In this document: positions 1 to 8,461 of the stretch, one piece after another
Layout: every line of letters begins with the position of its first letter
Numbering within the stretch: position 1 is the stretch's first letter
Source: Marinobacter guineae
GTDB taxonomy: Bacteria > Pseudomonadota > Gammaproteobacteria > Pseudomonadales > Oleiphilaceae
Length of the DNA: 64,000 bases
NCBI RefSeq assembly: GCF_002744735.1
Contig: NZ_KZ319339.1
Coordinates: forward strand, 682,001-746,000
Direction of reading: 5' to 3'
Notes under the pieces: generated by a model
What the model saw: only the letters and a program-made list of their open reading frames with translations
Told to the model about the DNA's origin: nothing
The model's database searches: none
Translations under genes and position numbers: made by a program

Positions 1-610
1 ACACGTAGGTCCAGGAAATGCGGGCGATCGAGCCAAGCATACCCTGGCCCCCGAGATAGGAACGGAACAGAACCGTTTCCCAGGACAGTCCGGGGAAATT
101 GAAGATGCCATCAATATACTGGCCCCACCAGGCCACATAGGACAGGGCAATCATACAGAGCAGCGGGATGAACCAACCCACGGTCCGGCGAGCAAATTCC
201 AGAATCAACGTCACGGCGGCGATAGAGACTATCCAGTCCGCAGTATTGAAGTTGACACCGCGCTGGTAAAGGTCGTCTTCAAAAATGATCAGGTAGAAGG
301 CACAAGCCAGTGCGACCAGACCAAGCACCACATCCACCCCGAACACCACTCGCTGCCCCGTGGCCGAGCGGGCCCTCAACATCGGCGTGGTCAGGGCACA
401 GATCAGACCAAACAGGCCAAAATGCAACGCCGATGTCCACAAAGTCGAAATGGTGGAAAAGGTGTTGAAGTACAGATGGATCAGTGCCGCAACGATAGCG
501 AGCCAGAAAACCACCGGCCCGATCAGCCGGTGATTCAGTCGTTCAGCCGCTTCGCTGGCGCTTTCGTCGCGAACCTCCACAGGAGGTTCGCCTGTTTCCC
601 GCTCAGCCAC
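1..610 (-). CDS. TRAP transporter fused permease subunit, N-terminal part (runs off the window)
   Basis: Reading the minus strand from a GTG at 610, the frame stays open to the window edge and gives about 203 residues beginning VAERETGEPP. After a charged N-terminus there are several hydrophobic segments (for example around LIGPVVFWLAIVAALIHL and VVFGVDVVLGLVALACAF) and the segment WDYxGQYxDGIFNFPG-like WWGQYIDGIFNFPGLSWE, typical of the start of the fused DctQM (4TM/12TM) permeases that pair with TAXI binding proteins. The GTG lies 2 bp after the TAXI stop, so the two are co-transcribed. The likely role is Na+-driven uptake of an organic solute across the inner membrane; the substrate is not predictable. 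The start is uncertain because no good ribosome binding site is seen. Confidence 0.8.
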   Translation of the reverse strand, partial: MAERETGEPPVEVRDESASEAAERLNHRLIGPVVFWLAIVAALIHLYFNTFSTISTLWTSALHFGLFGLICALTTPMLRARSATGQRVVFGVDVVLGLVALACAFYLIIFEDDLYQRGVNFNTADWIVSIAAVTLILEFARRTVGWFIPLLCMIALSYVAWWGQYIDGIFNFPGLSWETVLFRSYLGGQGMLGSIARISWTYV

Positions 611-612
611 GG

Positions 613-1620
613 TTACTTGGCAATCAGTCGATCAGGAATGGTTAGCCCCTGCTCCTGATAAAACCGGACAGCACCCGGATGCAGCGGCAAGGGCAAACCG
701 GCTATGGCCTTTTCCAGCGCCATAGCCTTGGTGGCGGGATGGATATTATTCAGGAACGGCAGGTTGGCGTAGATCGTTTTCGTGATCTGGTAAACATCCT
801 CTTCGGAAACATCCGCCCGCACGGCGAGGATATTGGGCTGGGCAATCGTTTCGATCGCCTCATCCTGATTGGGGTAGGTGCCTGCCGGGATGGTATAGGG
901 CGTCCACAGCTCGAAATCACTGTTCACTTCGGCCAATTGTTCTGCGGTGAAGTTCAGGGTGGTGATATCGCTACCCATGTTGGCATAGGCTCGGGTAACG
1001 GCGGACGCCGGAACACCTGCCGGGATGTTCATGCCATCGATATTGCCGTTCTGAAGCGCGTCTGCGCTGGGCCCGTAGCCAAGATGGGCCAGATCAATCT
1101 TGTCCAGATCAACCCCCAAATTGCCCAGGATAAAGCGTCCGGACCCCTCAGTGCCGGAGTTCCGGGCACCGATGGAAAAGCTTTCGTCGTAAAGATTGGT
1201 CATATCGGCAATGGTGCCGGTTTCCGCCAATTCTTTGGAGACCACAAAGTGTTCAACGTTTTGCCAGAGCATGGACACAGAGCGGAGGTTCTTGTAGGCC
1301 TTGGGAACCGGCCCGGTTCCGTTCCAGGCATAAGCGCCATAAAGCCCCTGAAGAATACCAAACTGAATCTGATCTTCGTCCATCAGCTTGAGATTCTCGC
1401 CGGAACCGGCAGAGCTGATGGCAGAAACGGAAATATTGGTCTTGGGCTCCAGCTTTACCTTGATCAGTGTGGAAAGGGCAACGCCCACGGGGTAGTAGGT
1501 GCCCCCGGTCGTCGCGGTGCCCATCACGTAGTTGCCTTCCGCCTGCACCCCGGAAGAAAAGGAAAAGATGGCGGCTGCCAGCACGCCCGCGGTGGATTTC
1601 AGAAATCGGTTCTTGATCAT
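613..1620 (-). CDS. TAXI family TRAP transporter solute-binding protein
   Basis: This is the periplasmic substrate-capture subunit of a TAXI-type TRAP transporter. I chose the ATG at 1620 (335 aa) over one 12 codons earlier because it is preceded by an AAAGGA/AAAGGG purine stretch and immediately starts a clear signal peptide (MIKNRFLKSTAGVLAAAIF, cleavage near VQA-EG). The mature protein opens with YVMGTATTGGTYYPVG, the hallmark segment of the TAXI family, and keeps the family's usual length. The permease gene follows 2 bp downstream. A plausible minus-strand promoter (TTACAT, then TAATAAT about 15-16 bp later) lies just upstream of the start. The ligand is unknown; characterised TAXI proteins include glutamate/glutamine binders. 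Confidence 0.9.
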   Translation of the reverse strand: MIKNRFLKSTAGVLAAAIFSFSSGVQAEGNYVMGTATTGGTYYPVGVALSTLIKVKLEPKTNISVSAISSAGSGENLKLMDEDQIQFGILQGLYGAYAWNGTGPVPKAYKNLRSVSMLWQNVEHFVVSKELAETGTIADMTNLYDESFSIGARNSGTEGSGRFILGNLGVDLDKIDLAHLGYGPSADALQNGNIDGMNIPAGVPASAVTRAYANMGSDITTLNFTAEQLAEVNSDFELWTPYTIPAGTYPNQDEAIETIAQPNILAVRADVSEEDVYQITKTIYANLPFLNNIHPATKAMALEKAIAGLPLPLHPGAVRFYQEQGLTIPDRLIAK

Positions 1621-1774
1621 AACCCTTTGTCCTTTCGTCATTATTATCGTCCGCAACTGAGATGTAACCCTATTAAAGTAGCGGTTTGGAAGGATCTCTA
1701 CCAGTTCACGAGGCCAACTCTAGACCTTGGTATGAGTCGCCACCTGCTGCGCTCAAAAATCCAGGCTCCAAACG

Positions 1775-1867
1775 CAACAATCCCCCGCCCGGGGCGAGGG
1801 TTTGTTGGCAGTGACAGAGCCCCTCCTGGAGCTCTGTTCCTTCTTCCGGCGCGATGCGCCTTTTTTT
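1775..1867 (+). ncRNA. candidate structured small RNA with an anti-Shine-Dalgarno loop
   Basis: Three stem-loops lie in a row on the plus strand between two minus-strand genes. The first pairs CAACAA (1775-1780) plus a GC-rich stem with its complement ending at 1807. The second pairs ACAGAGC (1814-1820) with GCTCTGT (1831-1837) and exposes CCCTCCT in its loop, the exact complement of an AGGAGG ribosome binding site. The third, GGCGC-GAT-GCGCC (1848-1860), is followed by seven T residues, a textbook intrinsic terminator that works only in the plus direction, although no plus-strand gene precedes it. That combination suggests an independent plus-strand small RNA. I could not find a convincing promoter, and the 5' end is unknown, so this stays a candidate. 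Confidence 0.35.
1848..1867 (+). terminator. intrinsic terminator pointing in the plus direction
   Basis: The 5-bp stem GGCGC/GCGCC with loop GAT is followed by T7. On the minus strand the hairpin is preceded, not followed, by the homopolymer, so it cannot be the normal terminator of putP. Its T run overlaps the last bases of putP. Confidence 0.6.
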
Positions 1868-3356
1868 AACGGGTGATGTGCTGATATTCGCCAGCATCGG
1901 CAGTCACAGTGCTCACCACCAGGATGGCAATCATGGAAGCGATGAAGCCAGGAATGATCTCGTACACGCCCGGACCACCCATGAACTCTCCATTCCAGCC
2001 CAGTGAAATCCAGATGATAACGGTAGCAGCACCGATAACCATGCCTGCGATGGCGCCCGCACCGTTGGTGCGCGGCCACATAAGCGACAGGATAATCAAC
2101 GGCCCAAACGCCGCGCCAAAGCCTGCCCAGGCGTTACTGACCAGCGCCAGAACCTGTGAGTTCGGATCGGAAGCAATAACCGCAGCAACCAGGCCAACCA
2201 GTACAACGCAGATCCGGCCAACAAATACGCATTCCTTGTCATTCGCCTCCTTGCGCAGGAACAGGCGATAGAAGTCTTCGGTCAGTGACGATGAAGACAC
2301 CAGCAGCTGACTGGAGATGGTGCTCATGACCGCAGCAAGCAAGGCCGCATAGAGAAAACCAGTGATCAGTGGATGGAACAGCAGATTCGACAGAATGATA
2401 AAGATGGTTTCCGGATCTTCAACATCCAGTCCATTGCGAATTGCGTAAGCCCGGCCGAACACACCCAGAGAGATTGCGCCAATCAGGGAAATAGTCATCC
2501 AGCCCATACCAATGTTACGAGCAATAGGCACATCTTTCAGGGTACGGATTGCCATAAAGCGCACAATGATGTGGGGCTGGCCGAAATAACCCAGACCCCA
2601 GGTGACCGCAGACAGCCAGCCAATAAAGGTCAGGCCTTCCGTCCACGACAGTAGCGTGGGATCGACTTCATTCAGAGTCTGTGCTGCCTGGGAGTAACCG
2701 CCGCCGCCTTCGCCAAAGAGCACAACCGCGGGCATAATCACCAGCGCCAGCATCATGATGCAACCCTGTACAAAATCCGTCATGCTCACGGCAAGGAAAC
2801 CACCAACAACGGTGTAAGCCAATACAACACCCAGTGTGATGACGATACCCACTGCGTAGTCGCTCAACCCACCGAAGTTGAAGATTCCGGCAAACGCGCT
2901 TTCGAACAGCTTGCCGCCAGCAACCAGACCGGACGCTGTGTAAACCGCGAAGAAGATAACGATAACGATTGCTGACACCGTGCGCAGGGAAAGCGCCTGT
3001 GTCGGAAACCGGTTAGCCAGAAAAGACGGAATGGTAATCGCGTTGCCGTAGTGAACTGTCTGTTCGCGAAGACGTGGCGCCACCAGGGTCCAGTTAAAGA
3101 ACGCCCCTACCAGTAGGCCGATACCAATCCAGGCCGAACCCAGGCCCGATGCAAACAGCGCCCCGGGCAACCCCAGAAGCAACCAACCACTCATGTCCGA
3201 AGCGCCGGCCGAAAGCGCGGCCACCTTTGGACTGAGTGCTCGCCCACCCAACATGTAATCTTCGGATGAAGACGTAGCTCTGCGCATCGCATAAACGCCG
3301 ATGGCGATCATGAGCGCAAAATAGAGAAATAGACTTATCCAGACACCAATAGCCAT
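1866..3356 (-). CDS. putP: Sodium/proline symporter PutP
   Basis: A 496-residue sodium:solute symporter of the inner membrane with about 13 hydrophobic segments. The N-terminal stretch contains SSEDYMLGGRALSP followed by ALSAGASDMSGWLLLGLPG, the Na+- and proline-binding signature region of PutP, and the length matches the family. It would import L-proline with Na+, for use as carbon, nitrogen or an osmolyte. The ATG at 3356 is preceded by a strong GGAGGAG site 6-7 bp upstream. An AraC-type regulator lies directly upstream on the same strand, and a tandem operator-like repeat lies between them. No putA is visible in the window. Confidence 0.93.
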   Translation of the reverse strand: MAIGVWISLFLYFALMIAIGVYAMRRATSSSEDYMLGGRALSPKVAALSAGASDMSGWLLLGLPGALFASGLGSAWIGIGLLVGAFFNWTLVAPRLREQTVHYGNAITIPSFLANRFPTQALSLRTVSAIVIVIFFAVYTASGLVAGGKLFESAFAGIFNFGGLSDYAVGIVITLGVVLAYTVVGGFLAVSMTDFVQGCIMMLALVIMPAVVLFGEGGGGYSQAAQTLNEVDPTLLSWTEGLTFIGWLSAVTWGLGYFGQPHIIVRFMAIRTLKDVPIARNIGMGWMTISLIGAISLGVFGRAYAIRNGLDVEDPETIFIILSNLLFHPLITGFLYAALLAAVMSTISSQLLVSSSSLTEDFYRLFLRKEANDKECVFVGRICVVLVGLVAAVIASDPNSQVLALVSNAWAGFGAAFGPLIILSLMWPRTNGAGAIAGMVIGAATVIIWISLGWNGEFMGGPGVYEIIPGFIASMIAILVVSTVTADAGEYQHITR

Positions 3357-3576
3357 AAGGCTCCTCCGGTTTAATGAGTCGGATTAGATCCGCCCGCGAT
3401 GCACAGAGCCGACCGAACGCCAGCATGCTGTACCGTTCTTCTTGTAAACCCGAATCCCATCCTGATTAGAACAAGGCAAAACACTGAGAAGGCACCCCAT
3501 GAATATAGTTAACCATCCAGGGTTTGCGACAGCTGTATTGAGCAATTGCGCCAGGCGGGCCTCCAGCCGCTGTAAG

Positions 3577-3606
3577 TTAGTATTACTACGGACCTCAGGC
3601 TTACAA
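3577..3606 (-). promoter_or_regulatory. possible putP promoter
   Basis: On the minus strand a -35-like TTGTAA (3606-3601) is followed 18 bp later by TACTAA (3582-3577). The -35 overlaps the proximal copy of the 14-bp direct repeat, the usual geometry of an AraC-family activator touching RNA polymerase. A leader of about 215 nt would separate it from the putP start. Position and spacing are seen; function is inferred. Confidence 0.35.
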
Positions 3607-3635
3607 AATCCTACGATTCTTTTACAGAATCCTAC
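3601..3635 (-). promoter_or_regulatory. tandem 14-bp direct repeat, likely AraC-type operator for putP
   Basis: The plus strand carries TTACAAAATCCTAC at 3601-3614 and TTACAGAATCCTAC at 3622-3635, 13 of 14 bases identical and exactly 21 bp apart, that is, two helical turns. Tandem half-sites with this period are the typical target of AraC/XylS activators. The pair lies between the araC stop and putP, next to the putative putP -35 box, which points to regulation of putP by the neighbouring AraC protein. Confidence 0.6.
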
Positions 3636-3660
3636 GGTACTGCTCTAAACACGGACGATA

Positions 3661-4440
3661 TCAGGCCACGTCCTCACGGAGTTGCAATCGGGAAGGTGTC
3701 GTACCCTTATACTTTCGCAGCGCATTGGTCAGTGCGCTCTGGGATGAAAAGCCAGTTCGATAACTGATTTCGGACACCGAGAGAGAGGTGGACGCAAGCA
3801 ATTCAGCTGCCTGATCAAGCCGGGTCCGTAACAGGAACTGGTGAGGTGTAATGCCAGCCACTTCCCTGAAGACCTCATGGAATCGGCTGACACTCAGACA
3901 GGCTTCACCGGCCATGTCTTCAACCGTGATCTTCCGGTGGAGGTTTTTGAGGATATAACGTCGAACGGCTTCAGGACTGATGCTGTAACGATTTGGGAAT
4001 TTGGCATGCCGGTCACTGATACGGTCAGCCATACAGTAAAGAATACTTGCAGCCAGATGCTGCTGAAGAGTGATGTTGCTTGGTGCGCGATCAAACTCGC
4101 CAGCGGCGAACTGGACCAGCCCCTGTAGACGGCTATCCATCTGCAGGGTTCGTGGCTTTTCGAACACCCGCATCATCCGCTCATAATCAGCATGGGCCGG
4201 TGTATTGATGGCCGGAGTCAGCGGGTCAAGATTAATGACCAGAACATGATTTTTAACATCACCGCAATAATCATGTCTGGCTTCAGTTGGAACGAAATAC
4301 GCCTTCCATGTGTCGAGAAGGGACCCGTTGCCATCAACGCTCAGTTCAGCTTCTCCCCGCACCCCGACAACGATCTGATGATGTTCATGTTTGTGCTGAT
4401 GAGCGGCTATTGGAAGTTTCAGAAGTTTCGAATTGAGCAT
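3661..4440 (-). CDS. AraC family transcriptional regulator, probably of proline uptake
   Basis: A 259-residue protein with an N-terminal cupin-like effector domain (residues about 8-80, with the His-rich segment HQHKHEHHQIVVGVRGEAEL) and a C-terminal AraC-type double helix-turn-helix (about 155-255, including MAGEACLSVSRFHEVFREV and ISYRTGFSSQSALTNALRKY). It binds DNA as a cytoplasmic activator. It sits immediately upstream of putP on the same strand, with a tandem operator-like repeat in between, so proline is the likely effector, by analogy with AraC-type proline regulators in pseudomonads. The effector itself cannot be read from the sequence. Confidence 0.85.
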   Translation of the reverse strand: MLNSKLLKLPIAAHQHKHEHHQIVVGVRGEAELSVDGNGSLLDTWKAYFVPTEARHDYCGDVKNHVLVINLDPLTPAINTPAHADYERMMRVFEKPRTLQMDSRLQGLVQFAAGEFDRAPSNITLQQHLAASILYCMADRISDRHAKFPNRYSISPEAVRRYILKNLHRKITVEDMAGEACLSVSRFHEVFREVAGITPHQFLLRTRLDQAAELLASTSLSVSEISYRTGFSSQSALTNALRKYKGTTPSRLQLREDVA

Positions 4441-4454
4441 TAAAACTGCCGACT

Positions 4455-4481
4455 TTTAATTGAGAATGTGCATCAATTAAA
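4455..4481. repeat. AT-rich inverted repeat upstream of the araC-type gene
   Basis: TTTAATTGA (4455-4463) and its exact complement TCAATTAAA (4473-4481) flank a 9-nt spacer. It lies 15 bp upstream of the araC start and downstream of tmk. It is AT-rich and lacks a T run, so an operator or promoter element is more likely than a terminator. Confidence 0.4.
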
Positions 4482-4541
4482 GCAGATCATTACAGAAAGT
4501 GCACGAATGCCGGGGCAAGCATTTGTATATCCAGGCACGTT

Positions 4542-5183
4542 TCAGGATGAGCCGGCGGCCCTGACCAGCCCTGTCAGAACTCTGGCAACGCTCTCAGAAA
4601 CGTCCTCCAGCGGTAGTGCTGCATTAATCACATGATATCTGGAGGGCAGCGCCATTGCCCTCTCCAGATAGACATCCCGGATTCGCTGGAAGAATTCCAG
4701 GTCCTCTTGCTCAAAGCGGTCCAGTTCACCTCGTTTTCGAGCCCTGGCCATTCCGGTTTCAACAGGGGCATCCAGAAGCACGACGTGATCAGGCCGTATT
4801 TCACCCTGAACCAGGGTTTCCAGAAGGGCGATCCGTTCAACTGGCACGCCTCTGCCACCGCCCTGATAGGCAAACGTCGCGTCTGTAAAGCGGTCACACA
4901 GGACCCATTTGCCCTGATCGAGAGCCGGCAGTATGCGGTTGTATAGATGCTGCGCTCTCGCCGCAAACATCAGGAGAAGTTCCGTGGTTTCGTTAACCGG
5001 TTCATCCCTGGGCGACAGTAACAGCTCACGAATGGCCTCTGCCATGGGCGTCCCACCAGGCTCCCGGGTCACGATAAAGTCTACACCAAGACCCTTGAGC
5101 GTTCTCGCGGCATTGGCGAGCTGTGTCGACTTACCAACACCTTCGGTACCTTCAAATGTGATGAACTCTCCCCGACCATTCAT
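4542..5183 (-). CDS. tmk: Thymidylate kinase
   Basis: A 213-residue cytoplasmic enzyme that phosphorylates dTMP to dTDP with ATP. It has the P-loop GTEGVGKST (residues 11-19), the DR(Y/F) motif in LCDRFTDATFAYQGGGRG near residue 95-110, and the TREPGGT substrate-binding motif near residue 40. Length is normal for the family. The start overlaps the mltG stop by 4 bp (ATGA), so it is translationally coupled. In Pseudomonas the next genes are usually holB, a PilZ gene and tatD; here the cluster ends and an AraC-type gene follows. Confidence 0.96.
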   Translation of the reverse strand: MNGRGEFITFEGTEGVGKSTQLANAARTLKGLGVDFIVTREPGGTPMAEAIRELLLSPRDEPVNETTELLLMFAARAQHLYNRILPALDQGKWVLCDRFTDATFAYQGGGRGVPVERIALLETLVQGEIRPDHVVLLDAPVETGMARARKRGELDRFEQEDLEFFQRIRDVYLERAMALPSRYHVINAALPLEDVSESVARVLTGLVRAAGSS

Positions 5184-6250
5184 CCCGCACCCCCATCATT
5201 ACCAGAGGAGGTATCTTCCGGCGCCGGAGAAGACCGGTAATCCTGGCGACGGTTGAGCTGAAACTCCCGCACTGCCTTCTGATGTTCGGCGAGGGTACGG
5301 GAAAACTTGTGGGAGCCATCGCCACGGGCGACGAAATAGAGTGCATCCCCGTCATCGGGGTGCAGAGCTGCATGAATCGAATCGCGCCCAGGCAAGGCAA
5401 TCGGCGTGGGAGGGAGGCCATCAATGCGGTAGGTGTTATAAGGCGTATGGGTACGCAGGTCCTTCCTGCCGATCCGACCCTTGTAGCTGTCGCCCATGCC
5501 GTAAATAACCGTGGGATCGGTCTGGAGCCGCATCCCCTTTTGCAGACGACGAACAAACACTCCGGCCACCTGATCCCGCTCCCCGGGTGCGCCAGTTTCC
5601 CGCTCAACGATAGAGGCCATGATCAGGGCTTCATAGGGGTTATCGTAGGGTAAACCCTCCTCCCGGGCCTCCCATTCCTCAGCCAGAACGACCTCCATCT
5701 TGCCGAAGGCCCGCTTCAGAATATCCAGATCGGTCTCAGTGCTTGTAAAGGCATAGGTGTCGGGGAAGAATCGCCCCTCAGGATGCTCTCCTTCAGCTCC
5801 GACGGCGGACATGATCTGCTCATCAGTCCACTCGCCCGTAACCTGCTGCATCCGATCAACGCGCCTCAGTGCTTCACGCATATCCTGAAACGTCCAGCCC
5901 TCAATGAACTGCACGTACCAATGTTTGATATCCCCCGACACCATTAGGTTGACCATGGCTTTCGGGCTCATGCCATCGAGAAACTCATAGTCACCGGCCT
6001 TGATAAGCGCCTGCTCCGGGTAGAGACGGCCGTAGAGCCTGAGCCAAAAGCTTTGCTGGACCAGCCCCTGCGACTGCAGTCTTTGAGCCACTGCGGTGAG
6101 TGTGGCGCCCTGGGGAACGTTAAAAAGCACCGGCTCATCCAGCGCCACGGGTTCGTCAAGCCCCTGAAGACCCTGCCAGACCCACAGCCCGGTTCCAGCC
6201 GAGGCCAGCACGGCAACACAAATACACGCAAGCAATAACTTCTTGAGCAA
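5180..6250 (-). CDS. mltG: Endolytic murein transglycosylase MltG
   Basis: A 356-residue inner-membrane protein (YceG family) that cuts nascent glycan strands and helps set their length. A single N-terminal membrane segment (residues about 3-20, LLLACICVAVLASAGTGLWV) is followed by the YceG domain with a LysM-like portion and the catalytic segment ASIVERETGAPGERDQVAGV, which contains the expected Glu. The motif LQTDPTVIYG and the C-terminal YNTYRIDGLPPTPIALPG are diagnostic. It lies 5 bp after pabC and overlaps tmk by 4 bp. Confidence 0.95.
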   Translation of the reverse strand: MLKKLLLACICVAVLASAGTGLWVWQGLQGLDEPVALDEPVLFNVPQGATLTAVAQRLQSQGLVQQSFWLRLYGRLYPEQALIKAGDYEFLDGMSPKAMVNLMVSGDIKHWYVQFIEGWTFQDMREALRRVDRMQQVTGEWTDEQIMSAVGAEGEHPEGRFFPDTYAFTSTETDLDILKRAFGKMEVVLAEEWEAREEGLPYDNPYEALIMASIVERETGAPGERDQVAGVFVRRLQKGMRLQTDPTVIYGMGDSYKGRIGRKDLRTHTPYNTYRIDGLPPTPIALPGRDSIHAALHPDDGDALYFVARGDGSHKFSRTLAEHQKAVREFQLNRRQDYRSSPAPEDTSSGNDGGAG

Positions 6251-6255
6251 ACGAT

Positions 6256-7080
6256 TTATTCCAGTGTTTCGAGAGGATTGAAGATTGTCGCAAGTCCGCC
6301 ATCGACAGGCAAATCATGACCGGCAATAGTGCGAACCGGAACAATACCGAGAACGCTGTTCAGGAGAAACAGGCCCTGGCATTCCGGGCCCAGTACGTCT
6401 TCGACCGTTATCGGCTTCTCAGCCACCGCCTCTCCCCTTTGCCTCAGGCGCTCCAACAGCCACTGGCGCAGAACTCCGGCAACGGCCAGACTGGCAGCCG
6501 GCGGCGTCACCCAGCCATTATGCTTTCGAAGCAGAAGATTGGTCCGGGTACCCTCGACGAGGTTGCCGTCGCTGTCAGACATTATGACTTCAAATATGGA
6601 CTGGCCAAGCTCGGCGGCGGCCATCACCTGCTCAAGCCGGTTCAGAGATTTGATGCCGGCAAGCAAAGGATTGACCGTCAGTGGCACCCTGGAGAAATCG
6701 ACCACGACGCCAGAGGCATCGGGTGTGGGAGGCAGTGGCGATGCAGACACAAGAAGGTTAGGCACCATGCCTGGGTCCGGGCGGTAACCACGACCGCCCC
6801 CGCCGCGGGTCAGGGTCAGCTTGAGAATCCAGCCATCATCGGTGAATTGTTCGGAAAAACGCTGGCCAGCCCGGGTGCAGACAGTCGCGAGCTCACGGCG
6901 CGAAACATTGATCCCAAGTCTTTTGGCATCCCGCGCCATACGATCAAGGTGTCGCGAAAGAAGAACACCTTTTTGCCCGACCATGCGGATGGTTTCGAAC
7001 AGGCCGTCGCCATAGGCCAGCCCGCGGTCATCCGCTGGCAGACCGCCCTCCTCTGCCCAAAACAGGCGAAAAACGGCCAT
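6256..7080 (-). CDS. pabC: Aminodeoxychorismate lyase
   Basis: A 274-residue fold-type IV PLP enzyme that releases p-aminobenzoate and pyruvate from 4-amino-4-deoxychorismate for folate synthesis. The sequence shows GLAYGDGLFETIRM near the N-terminus, the PLP-lysine region LAGIKSLNRLEQVMA (about residues 140-155), and the EGTRTNLLL segment of the aminotransferase IV family. Its place between fabF and mltG, 2 bp after fabF, is the standard position of pabC. A branched-chain or D-amino acid aminotransferase is the family alternative, but the context makes pabC much more likely. Confidence 0.92.
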   Translation of the reverse strand: MAVFRLFWAEEGGLPADDRGLAYGDGLFETIRMVGQKGVLLSRHLDRMARDAKRLGINVSRRELATVCTRAGQRFSEQFTDDGWILKLTLTRGGGGRGYRPDPGMVPNLLVSASPLPPTPDASGVVVDFSRVPLTVNPLLAGIKSLNRLEQVMAAAELGQSIFEVIMSDSDGNLVEGTRTNLLLRKHNGWVTPPAASLAVAGVLRQWLLERLRQRGEAVAEKPITVEDVLGPECQGLFLLNSVLGIVPVRTIAGHDLPVDGGLATIFNPLETLE

Positions 7081-7082
7081 GG

Positions 7083-8330
7083 TCAGTCTTCGAAGCGACG
7101 AAAGATCAGGGTTCCGTTGGTACCACCGAAGCCGAAGGAGTTGGACAAAGCCACCCGTACATCCGCCTTACGACTTTCGTGGGCAACGAAATCCAGATCG
7201 CACCCATCATCGGGATTGTCCAGATTGATGGTGGGGGGCAACACCCCATCGCGGATCGACAACACCGAAAAGATCGCCTCGACCGCACCGGCAGCACCGA
7301 GCAGATGCCCGGTCATGGATTTCGTGCTGCTCATGGCGAGTTTGTCGGCATGACCTTCAAATACACGCCTGACTGCAGCCACTTCCGCCACGTCACCGAC
7401 CAGGGTTGAAGTGCCGTGGGCATTGATATAATCGATTTCATCTGTCTTCAGGCCGGCATCCCGGATGGCATTCACCATGGAGCGTGCCGCTCCTTCGCCA
7501 TTCTCCGGAGGCGCGGTAATGTGGTGGGCGTCGTCACTCATGCCGAAGCCGACAACCTCACCATAAATCGTGGCGCCTCGTTGCTTCGCGTGTTCCAGAT
7601 CTTCAAGAACAACGACACCCGCACCATCACTAAGCACAAACCCGTCCCGGTCTTTGTCCCAGGGCCGGCTCGCCTTGGTCGGTTCGTCGTTGCGGGTAGA
7701 AAGTGCCCGGGCGGCCGAGAAAGCCGCCATTCCAGTACGCGTCGTTGCCATTTCGGAGCCACCGGCCAGCATCACATCAGCATCCCCGTAAGCAATGGTG
7801 CGGGCAGCGTAACCAATATTGTGGGTGCCGGTGGTACAAGCGGTAACGATAGCGATATTGGGGCCACGGTAGCCGAAACGAATCGCCGCATTACCGGAAA
7901 TCATGTTGATCACAGAGGCCGGCACAAAAAAAGGCGAGACTTTGCGAGGCCCGGATTTGTCCATGGTCAGAACGCTTTTCTCTATGTACTCGAGACCACC
8001 GATCCCGGATCCGATTGCGATCCCCACTCTTTCCCGATCAAGTTCCTCGAAGGACTCAAGACCACTGTCATCCACCGCCTGCTGGGCGGCAATAAGGCCA
8101 TAATGAATAAATGCGTCAAGCTTTCTGGCGTCTTTGGCCGAGAGGTATGGCTCCATATCCAGATCACGGATGGCACCCCCGATCCGAGTGTTGTAACCAG
8201 ACGCGTCAAAACGATCGATCATTCCGATCCCGCTGCGCCCTGCCCGGATACCTTCCCAGGATGACTCCACGTCATTTCCCAGAGGAGACAGCATGCCCAC
8301 GCCCGTGATAACAACTCGCCGTTTAGTCAT
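7083..8330 (-). CDS. fabF: 3-oxoacyl-ACP synthase II
   Basis: A condensing enzyme that elongates acyl-ACP with malonyl-ACP. I start at the ATG at 8330 ([10 protein letters not shown], 415 aa) rather than a GTG four codons upstream, because this gives the family's usual N-terminus. The thiolase fold holds the Cys nucleophile in [13 protein letters not shown], the two His residues in [11 protein letters not shown] and [12 protein letters not shown], and the C-terminal [12 protein letters not shown]. It follows acpP, as in most proteobacteria, with a terminator between them. Confidence 0.96.
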   Translation of the reverse strand: MTKRRVVITGVGMLSPLGNDVESSWEGIRAGRSGIGMIDRFDASGYNTRIGGAIRDLDMEPYLSAKDARKLDAFIHYGLIAAQQAVDDSGLESFEELDRERVGIAIGSGIGGLEYIEKSVLTMDKSGPRKVSPFFVPASVINMISGNAAIRFGYRGPNIAIVTACTTGTHNIGYAARTIAYGDADVMLAGGSEMATTRTGMAAFSAARALSTRNDEPTKASRPWDKDRDGFVLSDGAGVVVLEDLEHAKQRGATIYGEVVGFGMSDDAHHITAPPENGEGAARSMVNAIRDAGLKTDEIDYINAHGTSTLVGDVAEVAAVRRVFEGHADKLAMSSTKSMTGHLLGAAGAVEAIFSVLSIRDGVLPPTINLDNPDDGCDLDFVAHESRKADVRVALSNSFGFGGTNGTLIFRRFED

Positions 8331-8396
8331 AACCCCTTGCACCTGATCTTGTCCGTATAAATCTGCAACCGGATTGAACCTGATTTTTCAGCCAAT

Positions 8397-8436
8397 AAAA
8401 AAGCCGTCCCTCGATGTTTCACAAGGACGGCTTTTT
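8397..8436 (-). terminator. intrinsic terminator after acpP (bidirectional in form)
   Basis: GCCGTCC and GGACGGC form a 7-bp stem with a 15-nt loop, flanked by A6 and T5 on the plus strand. On the minus strand it gives a stem followed by a T run, so it should end or attenuate acpP transcripts before fabF, allowing more acpP message than fabF. Confidence 0.85.
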
Positions 8437-8461
8437 GTCTGGCTTTCTTAAATGCAGAGTA

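Noticed and set aside
679..1869. 396-residue plus-strand reading frame opposite the TAXI gene
   Set aside because: It mirrors a gene with clear family features and a signal peptide; its own translation has no recognisable domain and it runs into the RNA candidate region.
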